A stretch of 64,000 bases of DNA, from assembly GCF_900167575.1 (NCBI RefSeq), contig NZ_FUZP01000001.1, positions 992,001 through 1,056,000 of the forward strand, written 5' to 3'. The notes under the pieces were generated by a model. It saw only the letters and a program-made list of their open reading frames with translations. It was not told the origin of the DNA and made no database searches. This document shows, piece after piece, positions 36,003 through 46,202 of the stretch. Within the stretch, counting starts at the first letter, position 1. Each line of letters opens with the position of its first letter. Position numbers and translations under genes: made by a program. The DNA is from Okibacterium fritillariae. GTDB taxonomy: Bacteria > Actinomycetota > Actinomycetes > Actinomycetales > Microbacteriaceae.

Positions 36003-37556
36003 TTAGTTGTTGAGCGCGCGCTTGCGGCGCAGGGCCACGAGCAGGCCACCCGCGAGGGTGAGCGCGGCGGCGAGACCGATCAGGCCAGCGTCGTTCGAGC
36101 CGGTCTCGGGCAGAGCCGAGGTGCCGGAGGCGTTACTCGGAACGGTTCCGGCGCCTGCGGGGGCAGGCACCAGGGCCGGGGCGACGATGAAGTCGACCTG
36201 GTTGGAGTAGCCGGAGACGGCGCTCACGGTGCCGGCTTCCATGTCGGCCGCAACCTGCAGGGCTGCAGCGGTGTAGGAACCGTCTTCGAGCGCGACCGTG
36301 ACCGTCCACGTGCCATCGGCACCGACGAGGATCGGTTCGTCGAGCGGGGTCGGCTCGGCAGCTGCCGATGCGTCCTCGTCGGCGAGCAGGCTCATCTGGT
36401 CGGCCAGGGCCGGGTTCGATGCCTCGACGGCGGCGAGCAGCAGATTACGCAGGTCGGTGCTGTACTCGTCGAAGAAGCTGTCGGTGGCGACGGCGACGAC
36501 GACGTAGGCTCCGGGGGTTCCGGTGCCGTCGATCGTGACGGTGTCCTCACGGATGGTCTGGCCGTCTTCGGGGTGAACGATGACGGGGGCATCCAGCTGG
36601 GTGACGGGCGGAACGACCTCGTCGGCGGGCAGGTTGAACGTCACACGGATGTCGCCGCGGCCCGAGGCGCCGTCGATCTGAGTGACGCGCACGGTCTGAG
36701 CGCGGGCAGCGTCGTCGTCGAACGTGACGTCGGCGGTCCAGTTGCCGTTCTCATCCACGATCACATAAGGCGTGACGAGCTTGTTGCCGTCGGCGTCCAG
36801 GATGTTGACGATGTTGCCCGGGTTGCCGGTGCCTGTGAAGGTGACGGTGTTCGAGGCTGTGGTGTCGCCGTTCTTCGGCGAGGTGACGACGAGGTTCACG
36901 GGCGTCGGGATGGTGACATCCACCGTGACCTGGCCGCGACCAGCGCCGCCATCGATCTGCGAGAACGTGAGCTTCTGGTTCCGTGCAGCGGTATCGGGCA
37001 GTGTGACGGTGCCCGACCACGAGTCGTTCTCGCCCACGATGATGTTGGGCGTGACCTTCGAGCCGGACGCATCGACGACCGTCACGATGTTGCCCGCGTT
37101 ACCCGTTCCCGACACTGGGAAGGTGCGCGAGGTGAAGTCCTGGCCCTGGGTGGGCGACGCGACCTTGAGGTTCACGACGCTCGGCAGCTGGAAACGAATG
37201 GATGCCGTGCCGTCGCCCGAGAAACCGGTCGACTGGTTGGCGTTCAAGGTTTGGAAGCTCGCAGCATCAGCGCTGTAGCTTCCGGTGATCGACCAGCGGC
37301 CGTTCTGTACCGAGGTGTTCTTGCCGCCAAAGCGGCTACCGTCGGGCAGAAGTACGTTGACGATGCTGCCCGAGGTGCCCGTGCCCGAAACCGTGATCGA
37401 GTCGCGCGAGGCGACCTTCTGGTTCGCCGTCGGGCTGGTGATGGAGAAGTCCTCCGGTGCTGCGTTGGCGGGAGTCGTCGCGATGAGCGCGCCCCCGAAA
37501 GCGATGGACAGAACTGCCGGCACGGCCAGGAGTTTCCGCCACGATGTGGTTCTCAA
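36003..37556 (-). CDS. LPXTG surface protein with Ig-like repeats
   Basis: The 517-residue protein is a cell-wall anchored surface protein. Residues 1-32 form a signal peptide (core LLAVPAVLSIAFGGALIA, ending in TPANA). About four beta-sandwich repeats of roughly 85-100 residues follow, each with a GTGxxGxIVxVxDxxG segment. An Ala/Pro-rich stretch leads to the sortase signal LPETG, a membrane helix and the tail RRKRALNN. The start is taken as TTG at 37556, after an AAGGGG site, because it gives a normal signal peptide; the upstream open frame has no such feature. No sortase gene is in the window. A role in adhesion or wall structure is inferred. Confidence 0.9.
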   Translation of the reverse strand: MRTTSWRKLLAVPAVLSIAFGGALIATTPANAAPEDFSITSPTANQKVASRDSITVSGTGTSGSIVNVLLPDGSRFGGKNTSVQNGRWSITGSYSADAASFQTLNANQSTGFSGDGTASIRFQLPSVVNLKVASPTQGQDFTSRTFPVSGTGNAGNIVTVVDASGSKVTPNIIVGENDSWSGTVTLPDTAARNQKLTFSQIDGGAGRGQVTVDVTIPTPVNLVVTSPKNGDTTASNTVTFTGTGNPGNIVNILDADGNKLVTPYVIVDENGNWTADVTFDDDAARAQTVRVTQIDGASGRGDIRVTFNLPADEVVPPVTQLDAPVIVHPEDGQTIREDTVTIDGTGTPGAYVVVAVATDSFFDEYSTDLRNLLLAAVEASNPALADQMSLLADEDASAAAEPTPLDEPILVGADGTWTVTVALEDGSYTAAALQVAADMEAGTVSAVSGYSNQVDFIVAPALVPAPAGAGTVPSNASGTSALPETGSNDAGLIGLAAALTLAGGLLVALRRKRALNN

Positions 37557-37834
37557 CAGTGTTTCCCCTTGTGGATTGCAAACTGTTGTCCCTTCCCGAC
37601 ACTCGGCAGCCGTCGGTGGATGCGAGTTATACGTGCCGGGATATGTGGTGCTCGATCGAGTGATGCACTGGCGGATCGTATGTGTGAACCGTATCACCCG
37701 CGGACACGATGTGAACCCCATCCGAGGGGGAGTGCGGCCCTGTCAAGGGAGGTCGCCGCTTTTCGCTGAGAGCGAGAAAAGACGGGTTCTCAGACATCCG
37801 CGGAATCAATCGGCGGGGCGAGTGCTTAGCTTGA

Positions 37835-38677
<843 letters not shown>

Positions 38678-38708
38678 TTTCATCCGGCGGCCCGTGAGGG
38701 TTGCCTCC

Positions 38709-38747
38709 CGAGGGCCGAGGCATCCAGACCGGATGTTTCGGCCCTCG
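38709..38747 (+). terminator. Long hairpin after the aldo/keto reductase gene
   Basis: Arms CGAGGGCCGA and TCGGCCCTCG extend inward through GGCATCC and GGATGTT with two G-T pairs, giving 17 bp with a five-base loop. CTTGTTTC follows. Confidence 0.85.
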
Positions 38748-38846
38748 CTTGTTTCAGGCGGCGTTCTCGGCTCCCGCACGATGCGCGAACCGCGAACCTC
38801 GACCTTCGACCCGCGACACAACCGCCATGTACTTGAAAGGAATCCC

Positions 38847-39770
38847 ATGCCCCGTTTCGTTCAGTTCACCGAGTATGGAGACGTCGACCGCCTCGAGGTG
38901 ATCGAGGTCGAGAAGCCCGGGCCTGCCGCCGGTGAGGTGCGCGTGCGGATGACCGCCGCCGGTCTCAATCCCGTGGACTTCAAGTTGCGCGAGGGTGGGC
39001 CCGCCGCGGCCGCCTTCGGCGTGATGCTGCCGTCGGGCAATGGAAACGACTTCGCCGGTGTCGTGGATGCGGTCGGCGAGGGTGTGACGCAGTGGACGGT
39101 CGGGCAGCGTGTGTTCGGCGCCCGCCGGTTCTATGCGCAGGCCGACTACGTGATCGTGGGGCCCGAGCACGAGTTGCACGCGACGCCTGACGCACTGCCC
39201 GACGAGGTCGCGGGAACGCTCGCGATCGCCGGTCGCACCGCCCAGGCATCCGTTCGGGCGGTCGGAGTGTCGAGCGGTGAGACGGTGCTCGTGTCGGCTG
39301 CGGCCGGCGGCGTCGGCATCCTGGCCTGCCAGGTCGCTCGGCTGCGAGGTGCCACGGTCATCGGTACGGCGAGCCCGTCGAACCACGAGTTCCTGCGCAC
39401 CATCGGCGTGATCCCGGTGGCCTACGGTGAGGGGCTCGTCGAGCGCGTGCGCGAGCTGGCGCCGCAGGGTGTCGATGCCGTGCTCGACAATGCGGGCGCC
39501 GAGACGCAGGATGCCGGGCTCGCGCTCGGCGTCAACCCGGCTCGCATCAACACCATCGCCGACCGCGGGTATGCCGCTCGCATCGGCGCTCAGGGCGTTG
39601 GCGGTGCCGATGCCCGCCCCGACGACCTCGTCGAGATCGCCGAACGCCTGGCCGATGGATCGTTCGTGCTGCCCATCGCGCGGTCGTTTCCGCTCGACGA
39701 CGTGCGCGAGGCCTACCGTCTGCTCGAGGGCGGGCACGTGCGCGGCAAGGTCGTGCTCACGACATCCTGA
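38847..39770 (+). CDS. NADP-dependent quinone oxidoreductase-like protein (MDR family)
   Basis: The 307-residue protein is a zinc-free medium-chain dehydrogenase of the quinone oxidoreductase type. It shows the N-terminal catalytic-domain motif MTAAGLNPVDFKLREGG, GNDFAGVVDAVGEGV, and the NADP-binding loop AAAGGVGILACQVARLRG. No structural-zinc cysteines are present. The ATG at 38847 was chosen because GAAAGGA lies just upstream and the domain starts here. Substrates of such enzymes include quinones and enals. Confidence 0.92.
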   Translation: MPRFVQFTEYGDVDRLEVIEVEKPGPAAGEVRVRMTAAGLNPVDFKLREGGPAAAAFGVMLPSGNGNDFAGVVDAVGEGVTQWTVGQRVFGARRFYAQADYVIVGPEHELHATPDALPDEVAGTLAIAGRTAQASVRAVGVSSGETVLVSAAAGGVGILACQVARLRGATVIGTASPSNHEFLRTIGVIPVAYGEGLVERVRELAPQGVDAVLDNAGAETQDAGLALGVNPARINTIADRGYAARIGAQGVGGADARPDDLVEIAERLADGSFVLPIARSFPLDDVREAYRLLEGGHVRGKVVLTTS

Positions 39771-39908
39771 CCGGTTCCGGACGGGCGCCGACATCCGGGG
39801 CATAATCGCCCGCGGGATCGGGTTGAATGAAGAGGTCGGCGCAAGCCGGCGAGGAGATGTGTGGCCGGCGCAATGATCCGATCGGCACGAAGATTTGAGG
39901 AGCCAGCA

Positions 39909-40748
39909 ATGAGCGACAGCATCGAACAGACCGAGAGCTTCCTGGGCGAGGCAACGGATGACGCGTTCCGACGCAGCTGGGCGGCCTGGCACCAGGCTCG
40001 TCTGCGCGCCACGCTGTCGCCGCTCGGCCTCGCCTCGCTCGCGGCCACGCACTGGCTGACGAACGAGCCGACCCCGTATGACGGCGTTCCCGGCGTGTGG
40101 TCGGCGACGCGCGACGGCGTGCGCGGCGTGGCCGACGAGCTGACTGGCTCGGCCGTGCTGCAAGATGGCGAGCCGTATGCGACCGTGGGCGGCGACGGCG
40201 TGACGCTGCGCTCCGGCCAGGAGATCGCCTGGGGCGACAAGCGGTTGCGTTACTTCGAACGCGACGGCGTGCTGGCCGTGCGCCTGATCGACCCGGATGC
40301 CCCGACGCGCAGCGCTGTGCGCGACATCCTCGCTTTCGAACCCGACGAGAACTGGGTGTTCGAGGCGGACTTCACGCCCGCCGACGCCGACCACCGCTTC
40401 CGGAACGAAGCCATCGACGGTCACGTGGCCGAGGAGCACCCCGCCGGCACCGTGTCGTTCGACCTGAACGGTGAGGCCGTGTCACTCACGGTCACAGGCG
40501 GCCCCCGCGGCTTCAGCGCCGTGCTGGCCGACGGCACGAGCGGTTCGGAGACCTACCGCTTCCGCTTCCTGCGGATCGATGCGCCGGGCGCCGACGGCCG
40601 CGTGCGCGTGGACTTCAACCGGCTCTACCTGCCACCCTGCGCGTTCAGCGACTTCTACGTGTGCCCGCTGCCGCCCGCCGGCAACCGCCTGACGACGCCG
40701 ATTCGCGCGGGCGAGAAGAACCTCGACCTGGTCGAGCAGCCCGCTTAA
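39909..40748 (+). CDS. DUF1684 domain-containing protein
   Basis: The 279-residue product matches DUF1684: a helical start (FRRSWAAWHQARLRATLSPLG), a beta-rich middle, and the strong C-terminal signature DFNRLYLPPCAFSDFYVCPLPPAGNRLTTPIRAGEK. The family is common in actinobacteria and its function is not known. The ATG was chosen because the family begins close to it; a ribosome site is weak (GAGGAGCC about 10 bases upstream). Confidence 0.88.
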   Translation: MSDSIEQTESFLGEATDDAFRRSWAAWHQARLRATLSPLGLASLAATHWLTNEPTPYDGVPGVWSATRDGVRGVADELTGSAVLQDGEPYATVGGDGVTLRSGQEIAWGDKRLRYFERDGVLAVRLIDPDAPTRSAVRDILAFEPDENWVFEADFTPADADHRFRNEAIDGHVAEEHPAGTVSFDLNGEAVSLTVTGGPRGFSAVLADGTSGSETYRFRFLRIDAPGADGRVRVDFNRLYLPPCAFSDFYVCPLPPAGNRLTTPIRAGEKNLDLVEQPA

Positions 40749-40918
40749 CGGGTCAGCTGCTCGGCTCGAGCCGTGCGACAAGCAGTCGGGCCGCACCGAC
40801 TCCGAGCCAAACTCCGATTGGCGGCCGAGCGCGCCGCTAGGCCCTCCGACCGGAGCGCTCTTTACGCCGTGTTGCGGCCCGCCGTGCGGTGACGGGCAGG
40901 CGGGTCTAGCGTCGAGAC

Positions 40919-41512
40919 ATGTCTGAAAACGTGTCGTCCCGCCTGCGAGTCGTTGCCGTGTCGGGAAGCCTGCACGAGCCCAGTAAGACGACGGCGCTCA
41001 TTCGCCGCATCGTCGCCGAGCTCGGTGAGCGCATCGACATCGACGTGCACCTCATCGAGATCTCGAAAATCGGCCCCGAGTTCGCGGGCGCCCTGAACCG
41101 CGGCCAACTGCCCGACAGCGTCGAGCAGGAACTCGTTCGCATCGAACAGGCTGACCTGCTCGTGGTCGCCAGCCCCGTCTACCGCGGCTCGTTCACGGGC
41201 CTCTTCAAGCACCTCTTCGACTTCGTCGACCAGTACGCGCTCGTCGACACGCCCGTGCTGCTGGCCGCAACGGGCGGGGGAGAGCGGCACGCCCTCATCC
41301 TCGAGCACTCGTTCCGCCCGCTGTTCGGTTTCTTCCAGGCGCTCACGCTGCCCATCGGGGTCTATGCGTCGAACTCGGACTTCGACGGCTACGAGATCCG
41401 TTCCGAGGCGCTCATCCAGCGCATCCAATTGGCCGTCACGCGCGGGCTGCCCGTCATCGCCCGGCGCGCATCGCTCGACGAGCCCGTCTCGAGCTACGTC
41501 GGCGCCTGGTAG
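40919..41512 (+). CDS. NADPH-dependent FMN reductase (MsuE-like)
   Basis: The 197-residue flavodoxin-fold protein resembles MsuE/SsuE-type FMN reductases, which supply reduced flavin to two-component monooxygenases. Signs are VVAVSGSLHEPSKTTALIRRI at the phosphate site and VVASPVYRGSFTGLFKHLFDF. No monooxygenase lies next to it. A TAGCGT box six bases before the ATG indicates a leaderless mRNA. Confidence 0.9.
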   Translation: MSENVSSRLRVVAVSGSLHEPSKTTALIRRIVAELGERIDIDVHLIEISKIGPEFAGALNRGQLPDSVEQELVRIEQADLLVVASPVYRGSFTGLFKHLFDFVDQYALVDTPVLLAATGGGERHALILEHSFRPLFGFFQALTLPIGVYASNSDFDGYEIRSEALIQRIQLAVTRGLPVIARRASLDEPVSSYVGAW

Positions 41513-41560
41513 ATCTACTCGGGATATAAGACCCGCTGACTGTTCTGCGAAGATGTGGGG

Positions 41561-42073
41561 ATGACCTCGCCGCGGCCCCTGGCGATCCGCGCGATCGCAT
41601 CCGTCCGCCCGTCGCTCATTCTGCGGCGGCCCCGGCGCGTCTGTTACTACGACGCCTTCTGGCCCAACGGCTGGGTGCAGCGCAACATCAGCCCGAGCGC
41701 GATCATGTACCAGCGCGACCCGGCCGACTATTCGGTCTTCGAGAAGCAGCTTCACGCGGCCTGCCCCGAGGTGGGTGTCGGCTCGTGGATCGACTACTTC
41801 GGCTCCAACCTCGATGCCGTCATCGGCGATGTGCCCGTGGAGCCCGCCACTGGGCTGGGACGTCGCATCGACTATGAAGAGCCCGGTGTTCCTCGCCCCG
41901 ATCGAACGCGCGTGCGGCGAGCCCAGAAGCTTGGTATCGGCGTGTGTTGCCTCGTCGCCGGAGGGGCGCTCATCATTCTGAACGGCAGCACGGGCTTCCT
42001 GGCGTTCATCGGGTTCTCGTTCTGCGTGGTGGGGCTGGCGCTGCTCAGCACGTCCTGGCGCCGACCGAAATGA
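41561..42073 (+). CDS. Small membrane protein, function unknown
   Basis: The 170-residue product has a basic N-terminus (RPRRVCYYDAFW) and a mixed middle section. Two hydrophobic segments lie near the end (LGIGVCCLVAGGALIIL and GFLAFIGFSFCVVGLALL). I recognise no family. Start is uncertain: the ATG at 41561 is used, with a GTG six bases earlier as an alternative. It precedes the next gene by 12 bases and may be cotranscribed with it. Confidence 0.65.
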   Translation: MTSPRPLAIRAIASVRPSLILRRPRRVCYYDAFWPNGWVQRNISPSAIMYQRDPADYSVFEKQLHAACPEVGVGSWIDYFGSNLDAVIGDVPVEPATGLGRRIDYEEPGVPRPDRTRVRRAQKLGIGVCCLVAGGALIILNGSTGFLAFIGFSFCVVGLALLSTSWRRPK

Positions 42074-42085
42074 CATAATCTCGCC

Positions 42086-42871
42086 ATGGGTGCATGGGGT
42101 GCGGGTGTTTTCGCCAACGACACGGCAGCCGATATCCGGAGCGCGTATCGGGAAGCGCTCGAAGACGACCTTCCGGATGATGAGGCCCGGGAACGCGTCC
42201 TCGAACAGTTCTCGTATCTCCTCGCGCGTGATGACTCGGCGGGGGAGTTCTGGATCGCCCTGGCCGCTGCGCAATCGCAGGTGGGGCGTTTGGATGACGA
42301 CGCGCGTGATGCTGCGCTGACCGCCATCGATCGCGGCGACGGTCTCGACGTCTGGGTCGAGGCGGGAACCACCGAGCTCGCTCGTCGTCGGGCGGCCCTG
42401 CAGAAGTTGCGGGCCCAGCTCACGGGACCGCAACCGGCCCCGAAGCGCCTGCGTCGCCCCTGGCGCCACGTCGAAACCGAGCTGACAGCCGGAGATATCC
42501 TCAGCTACACCACCCCGGACGGCCGGCTGGTCCTCTTCCGCGTGGCGGGGATTCGACATTCGCGCTACGGCGACGCACCGAGTCTCGAATGGCTGAACTG
42601 GTCGGGCCCTGAGCTGCCGCCTGTCGCCGTGCTGAGTCGCCTGAGCGCGCACATGGTGCCGGCGTCGATATCGATGCCCCGCCGCCCGCTCATCTACTCG
42701 GTGACGCGTTTTCGCCGAAAGGACGCAACCTGGCGGGACTGCGGGTTCCACCTCGCCGCCCGCCTGCCGAACTGGCCGAGCTACGACGATCTGCCGCAAA
42801 ACTTCTCAGCCGGCTGGCGCGCGCTCGCCCTCACCGCTGACAAGCACCCAGACCCCGTCGCCGCCCGGTAG
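42086..42871 (+). CDS. DUF4259-like protein of unknown function
   Basis: The 261-residue product opens with MGAWGAGVFANDTAADI, the typical start of DUF4259-like proteins found in many actinobacteria. A helical region of about 110 residues follows, then a beta-rich part (TAGDILSYTTPDGRLVLFRVAGI). No catalytic motif is seen. A CATAAT box lies six bases before the ATG, which suggests its own leaderless promoter. Confidence 0.75.
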   Translation: MGAWGAGVFANDTAADIRSAYREALEDDLPDDEARERVLEQFSYLLARDDSAGEFWIALAAAQSQVGRLDDDARDAALTAIDRGDGLDVWVEAGTTELARRRAALQKLRAQLTGPQPAPKRLRRPWRHVETELTAGDILSYTTPDGRLVLFRVAGIRHSRYGDAPSLEWLNWSGPELPPVAVLSRLSAHMVPASISMPRRPLIYSVTRFRRKDATWRDCGFHLAARLPNWPSYDDLPQNFSAGWRALALTADKHPDPVAAR

Positions 42872-42951
42872 CGGGGGATCAGACCGCGGTGCGGCTGAGT
42901 GGCTGGCATGGCGAATGGAAGTCGCGCGCCGTGGCGCAATAGGGTCGGAAT

Positions 42952-44112
42952 ATGATTCGTGTGATCGCATCCGCGGCCCTCGGCGCGCTCCTCGGGGGCG
43001 TGGTGCTCGCTCTTGTCGGGCCGTCCAGCGTGGGCCAAACCATCGCCCTTGTCGCCCTGCCTGTGCTCATCCTCACATCGGTGCTGATCCTCATCGCCCG
43101 GTCGACGGGTCGCATGATCGGCGCTTCCCCGGCCGCTGTTCAACAGGCACGGGATGCGCGGCGCCTCGGCATTGCACGCATCGACGCCCTGCGCCAGACC
43201 GGCACTCAGATCAACGACCAGCCGCTCTGCGAGCTCGACCTCACCGTGCAGCCGCTGAGCGGTGCGGCCTACTCGACCACGGGGCGCACGATCGTGCCGC
43301 TCACGGCGATCCCCATGTTCCAGGCCGGTTCCGAACGCGAGGTGGCGATCCTCCTCGACGGTGGCCCCGAGGTGGCGTTCATCGACGGCGGTGACCTCAG
43401 CCCTGCGGAACGCGCACGCCTGAGCGTGCCGAGCCGCGCAACCGCGCCGTTCATCCTGCCCGAAAAACATGTGCGCATCGTCAACGGGAAGCGACAGGCG
43501 CCCCTGCTCGGGGTCGGAAAACGCGGCCGGGGTCTGCGCATAGCAGTGTTCGTGGCGGCCGCCGTGGTGGCGGCGGCCATCGTGATCGTGCCCTATCATC
43601 ACTCGATTGAGCAGGGCATCCTTGCCCTGCAAGACGGTCGCCTACGCCCCGACCTCCGTCGGCCCGATGCTCTCGCCGACGCCCGTGAGGCACTCGAGGC
43701 GGAGATCGGGCACGATCGGGTGGTGCAGGTGATCGTGGCCGAGGACTTCGTCGTGGTCGATGCGCCGTTGCGCCCCGGTGACACGAAGACCGACCAGTGG
43801 ACGTACCGCGACGGCGAGGTGATGCACGGTGGGGGAGCGCCGTCTCAACCCGACAGCGCCGCCGAGCAGTTCGCCTGGTCCGCCGTCTCCCTTGATCGAC
43901 TCTGGCCCCTCCTCGAGGAGGCGTCGGCGCAAGTCGACCTTCCCATCACCGATTCCACCGTGCGCATCGCCCGCGGCTCCGACGGCAATATCGACAGCCC
44001 CACGTTCGGACAGTCGGTCGCTGCGCCCACGATCGGGTTCAGTCTCGGCGACGACTACGGCAGCACCTTCTTCCGAGCGAACGCAGACGGGTCACAGCTC
44101 ACCGCCTCCTGA
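42952..44112 (+). CDS. Membrane protein, function unknown
   Basis: The 386-residue protein has two hydrophobic segments at the N-terminus (about 5-25 and 29-48) and a third near residue 200 (IAVFVAAAVVAAAIVIVPY). A soluble domain of about 125 residues lies between the second and third, and a C-terminal domain of about 170 residues follows. I do not recognise either domain. TAGGGT lies exactly six bases before the ATG, so the start is well supported and the mRNA likely leaderless. Confidence 0.75.
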   Translation: MIRVIASAALGALLGGVVLALVGPSSVGQTIALVALPVLILTSVLILIARSTGRMIGASPAAVQQARDARRLGIARIDALRQTGTQINDQPLCELDLTVQPLSGAAYSTTGRTIVPLTAIPMFQAGSEREVAILLDGGPEVAFIDGGDLSPAERARLSVPSRATAPFILPEKHVRIVNGKRQAPLLGVGKRGRGLRIAVFVAAAVVAAAIVIVPYHHSIEQGILALQDGRLRPDLRRPDALADAREALEAEIGHDRVVQVIVAEDFVVVDAPLRPGDTKTDQWTYRDGEVMHGGGAPSQPDSAAEQFAWSAVSLDRLWPLLEEASAQVDLPITDSTVRIARGSDGNIDSPTFGQSVAAPTIGFSLGDDYGSTFFRANADGSQLTAS

Positions 44113-44127
44113 CGTCCACCGATATGG

Positions 44128-44913
44128 CTAGACGGTCTCCGGGCGACGGATGCTTTCGGCACCGCCGTCGATGAAGATGACCTGTCCGGTCACGTAGAGG
44201 TTCTCCTCGCTGGTGAGCCAGGCGAGGAGGTTGGCGACGGCGATCGGGTCGGCGGCGGGACCACCGAAGGGTGCGGGTGCCCCGGCATCCATGGCGGCTC
44301 GACCCTCTTCGGTCTCGAGTGCGGCGGCCGTCATGGGGGTAAGGATGACTCCGGGAGCGACGGCGTTCAACGCGATTCCGGCCTTCGCCCACTCGGCCGT
44401 CGGGGCGGTGCGGCGCATCCAGCGAGCGACCGACAGCTTCGAGGTCGTGTAGAGCACGGACGACCCGGCGGCGTTCGTTGTCGCGCCGAGGCTCCCGGCG
44501 TGGGTGAGCGCGGCCTCTTCGTCGCCCGATTCGATGAGCGAGAGAAGCCGGTCGTCGACCTCTTCGAGCGCGGCGAGGGAGGCGACCACGGCGGCGCGGG
44601 GAGCATCCGATTTCGCCAGCAGCGGGCGCAGTCCTTCGAGCGTCGCGACGGCCCCGAAGTGGTTCACCGCGACGGTCACCGGGGCGGGCACGACGAGCCC
44701 GGCGATCGCGAGAACTCCGTCGACGACGCCTCCGCTCAGGTCGGTGGCCTGCTCGACGAGTGCCGTGCGGCCCTCTGCCGTCGTGAGGTCGACGTTGATG
44801 TCGGCGTCTTTCAGGTCGACGCCGATGACGGTGTGGCCGTCGGCGCGGAGTTTTGCCGCGGTGGTCTTTCCGATGCCGGATGCTGAACCGGTCACGATGT
44901 AGGTGCGAGTCAT
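44128..44913 (-). CDS. Short-chain dehydrogenase/reductase (3-alpha-hydroxysteroid dehydrogenase-like)
   Basis: The 261-residue SDR enzyme has the cofactor loop TGSASGIGKTTAAKL at the N-terminus. The catalytic tyrosine and lysine lie in VLYTTSKLSVARW (Y-T-T-S-K), with the substrate loop after NAVAPGVILTPM. The sequence layout is like 3-alpha-hydroxysteroid dehydrogenase/carbonyl reductase, but the substrate is unknown. The start overlaps the stop of the TetR gene by four bases (ATGA), so expression is coupled to that regulator. Confidence 0.93.
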   Translation of the reverse strand: MTRTYIVTGSASGIGKTTAAKLRADGHTVIGVDLKDADINVDLTTAEGRTALVEQATDLSGGVVDGVLAIAGLVVPAPVTVAVNHFGAVATLEGLRPLLAKSDAPRAAVVASLAALEEVDDRLLSLIESGDEEAALTHAGSLGATTNAAGSSVLYTTSKLSVARWMRRTAPTAEWAKAGIALNAVAPGVILTPMTAAALETEEGRAAMDAGAPAPFGGPAADPIAVANLLAWLTSEENLYVTGQVIFIDGGAESIRRPETV

Positions 44914-45494
44914 GATGGGGTGTGGTTCCTTTCGTCGTTGATCAACCAGGGTGGGAGGAGCGCGAGGAGATGGTCCTGCACGCGTGAGGCGGGGAGGGGG
45001 TCGTCGCTGAGAAGCCAGGCGGTGATCACGGCCATCGATCCGCCGGCCACGTAGTCGGCGGTCACGCGCGGGTCGAGGTGCTCGGGAACGGTCGCACGCA
45101 TGGTGTCGAGCGCCTGTTCCGCGAACGCGTCGTGAACGGCACGGTGCGCCTCGGTGGTCGTGCGACTGCCGAGGACGCCGGCATAGAGGCTGCGCCTGCG
45201 GTCGAATTCGGCGACGAGGTGAGCGGTGGTGGCCCGGGCGGTCTCGAGAGGGCTGGTGGACTGACGCAACCGCAGGTCGAGCGCCTCGATCTCGGTGAAC
45301 GCGGCGGTGAGGATGTCGACGGCGAGGGCATCGAGGTCGCGGAACTGTGTGTAGAACGTCGACCGGCTGATGCCTGCCTCGGCCACGATCGCGGCAACCG
45401 TGATCTCATCGCCCGCCGCGGACAGCGTCTCGACGGCACCGATGATGGCGGCGCGTGTGCGCGCGGGGCGCGGGTCCTCGACTCTGGGGGTCAC
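44910..45494 (-). CDS. TetR-family transcriptional regulator
   Basis: The 194-residue protein has an N-terminal TetR HTH (about 10-58), ending in the recognition part EAGISRSTFYTQFRDLDALAVDI. The rest is a helical ligand domain. The GTG start is supported by a TAGCCT box six bases upstream, so the mRNA should be leaderless. A near-perfect 26-bp palindrome lies directly upstream at 45509-45534. It should repress itself and the cotranslated SDR gene. Confidence 0.94.
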   Translation of the reverse strand: MTPRVEDPRPARTRAAIIGAVETLSAAGDEITVAAIVAEAGISRSTFYTQFRDLDALAVDILTAAFTEIEALDLRLRQSTSPLETARATTAHLVAEFDRRRSLYAGVLGSRTTTEAHRAVHDAFAEQALDTMRATVPEHLDPRVTADYVAGGSMAVITAWLLSDDPLPASRVQDHLLALLPPWLINDERNHTPS

Positions 45495-45508
45495 ACGTCG
45501 AGGCTAGC

Positions 45509-45534
45509 ATTTTTCGGACACTTGTCGGAAAAAT
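45509..45534. promoter_or_regulatory. TetR operator
   Basis: ATTTTTCGGACA-CT-TGTCGGAAAAAT pairs at 11 of 12 positions. It lies two bases upstream of the TAGCCT box of the TetR-SDR operon, over the expected -35 region. Confidence 0.75.
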
Positions 45535-45584
45535 AAGCACGCAACACCGCCGCGCGTCTGAGCTGGTCGGTCTTTCTGCGGGTG

Positions 45585-46100
45585 CTACCGAGGCGTCGAA
45601 CGTGCCCGCCTGCGGGTAACGGAGGCGCTGAATGCGAGTGCGATACCCGTCAGGGCCACCATGAGGGAGGCGATGCCGAGCAGGGTTGCCGCCGCGAGAT
45701 GCCCAAACGACAGGACGGGGCCGATCGTGAAGGTCGCGCTCTCGACGGGACCGTCGCACGTGAGGATGACGGTGCCGGCGGCCCGGGCGTCGAAGCTGCC
45801 CTGGGCATCCCACCGGGCTGGAATCCAGAGGTCTTGCTGAATCATGCTCGGCCGCAGGCCGAGTTCGTCGTCGCCGACCCGGCCGGTGCAGGTGATCGAG
45901 TCCCACTCATCGGACGGTGTGACATACACGGCGTGATCGCCGGCCGACACGTCGACCGTGAGGCGCTCGCCGAAGGCAACCGGCGCGGCCGTGCTCAAAC
46001 CGGGAGCGGACAGGATGGCGAGGGCCCCGAGCATCCCGATGATGCCGAGGCAGACTGCCACCCAGCCCAGGGTGCCGATGGCCGATCGGTTCTTCGTCAC
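45585..46100 (-). CDS. Membrane-anchored hypothetical protein
   Basis: This 171-residue product has an N-terminal hydrophobic segment (WVAVCLGIIGMLGALAIL) and a C-terminal one (HLAAATLLGIASLMVALTGIALAF). The roughly 90 residues between them include two cysteines (ITCTG and ILTCDG), which could form a disulfide outside the cell. The GTG start has a GAGGAG site. No family is recognised. Confidence 0.7.
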   Translation of the reverse strand: MTKNRSAIGTLGWVAVCLGIIGMLGALAILSAPGLSTAAPVAFGERLTVDVSAGDHAVYVTPSDEWDSITCTGRVGDDELGLRPSMIQQDLWIPARWDAQGSFDARAAGTVILTCDGPVESATFTIGPVLSFGHLAAATLLGIASLMVALTGIALAFSASVTRRRARSTPR

Positions 46101-46202
46101 TGTCGGCTCCTCGTGCTCGCGGCTACTGCGTCAAACGTAGTGCGGCCCGCGCGCCGAGCACATGGGTAGGACTGCCCGCATGCGATGCCAACCGGCACTC
46201 GG

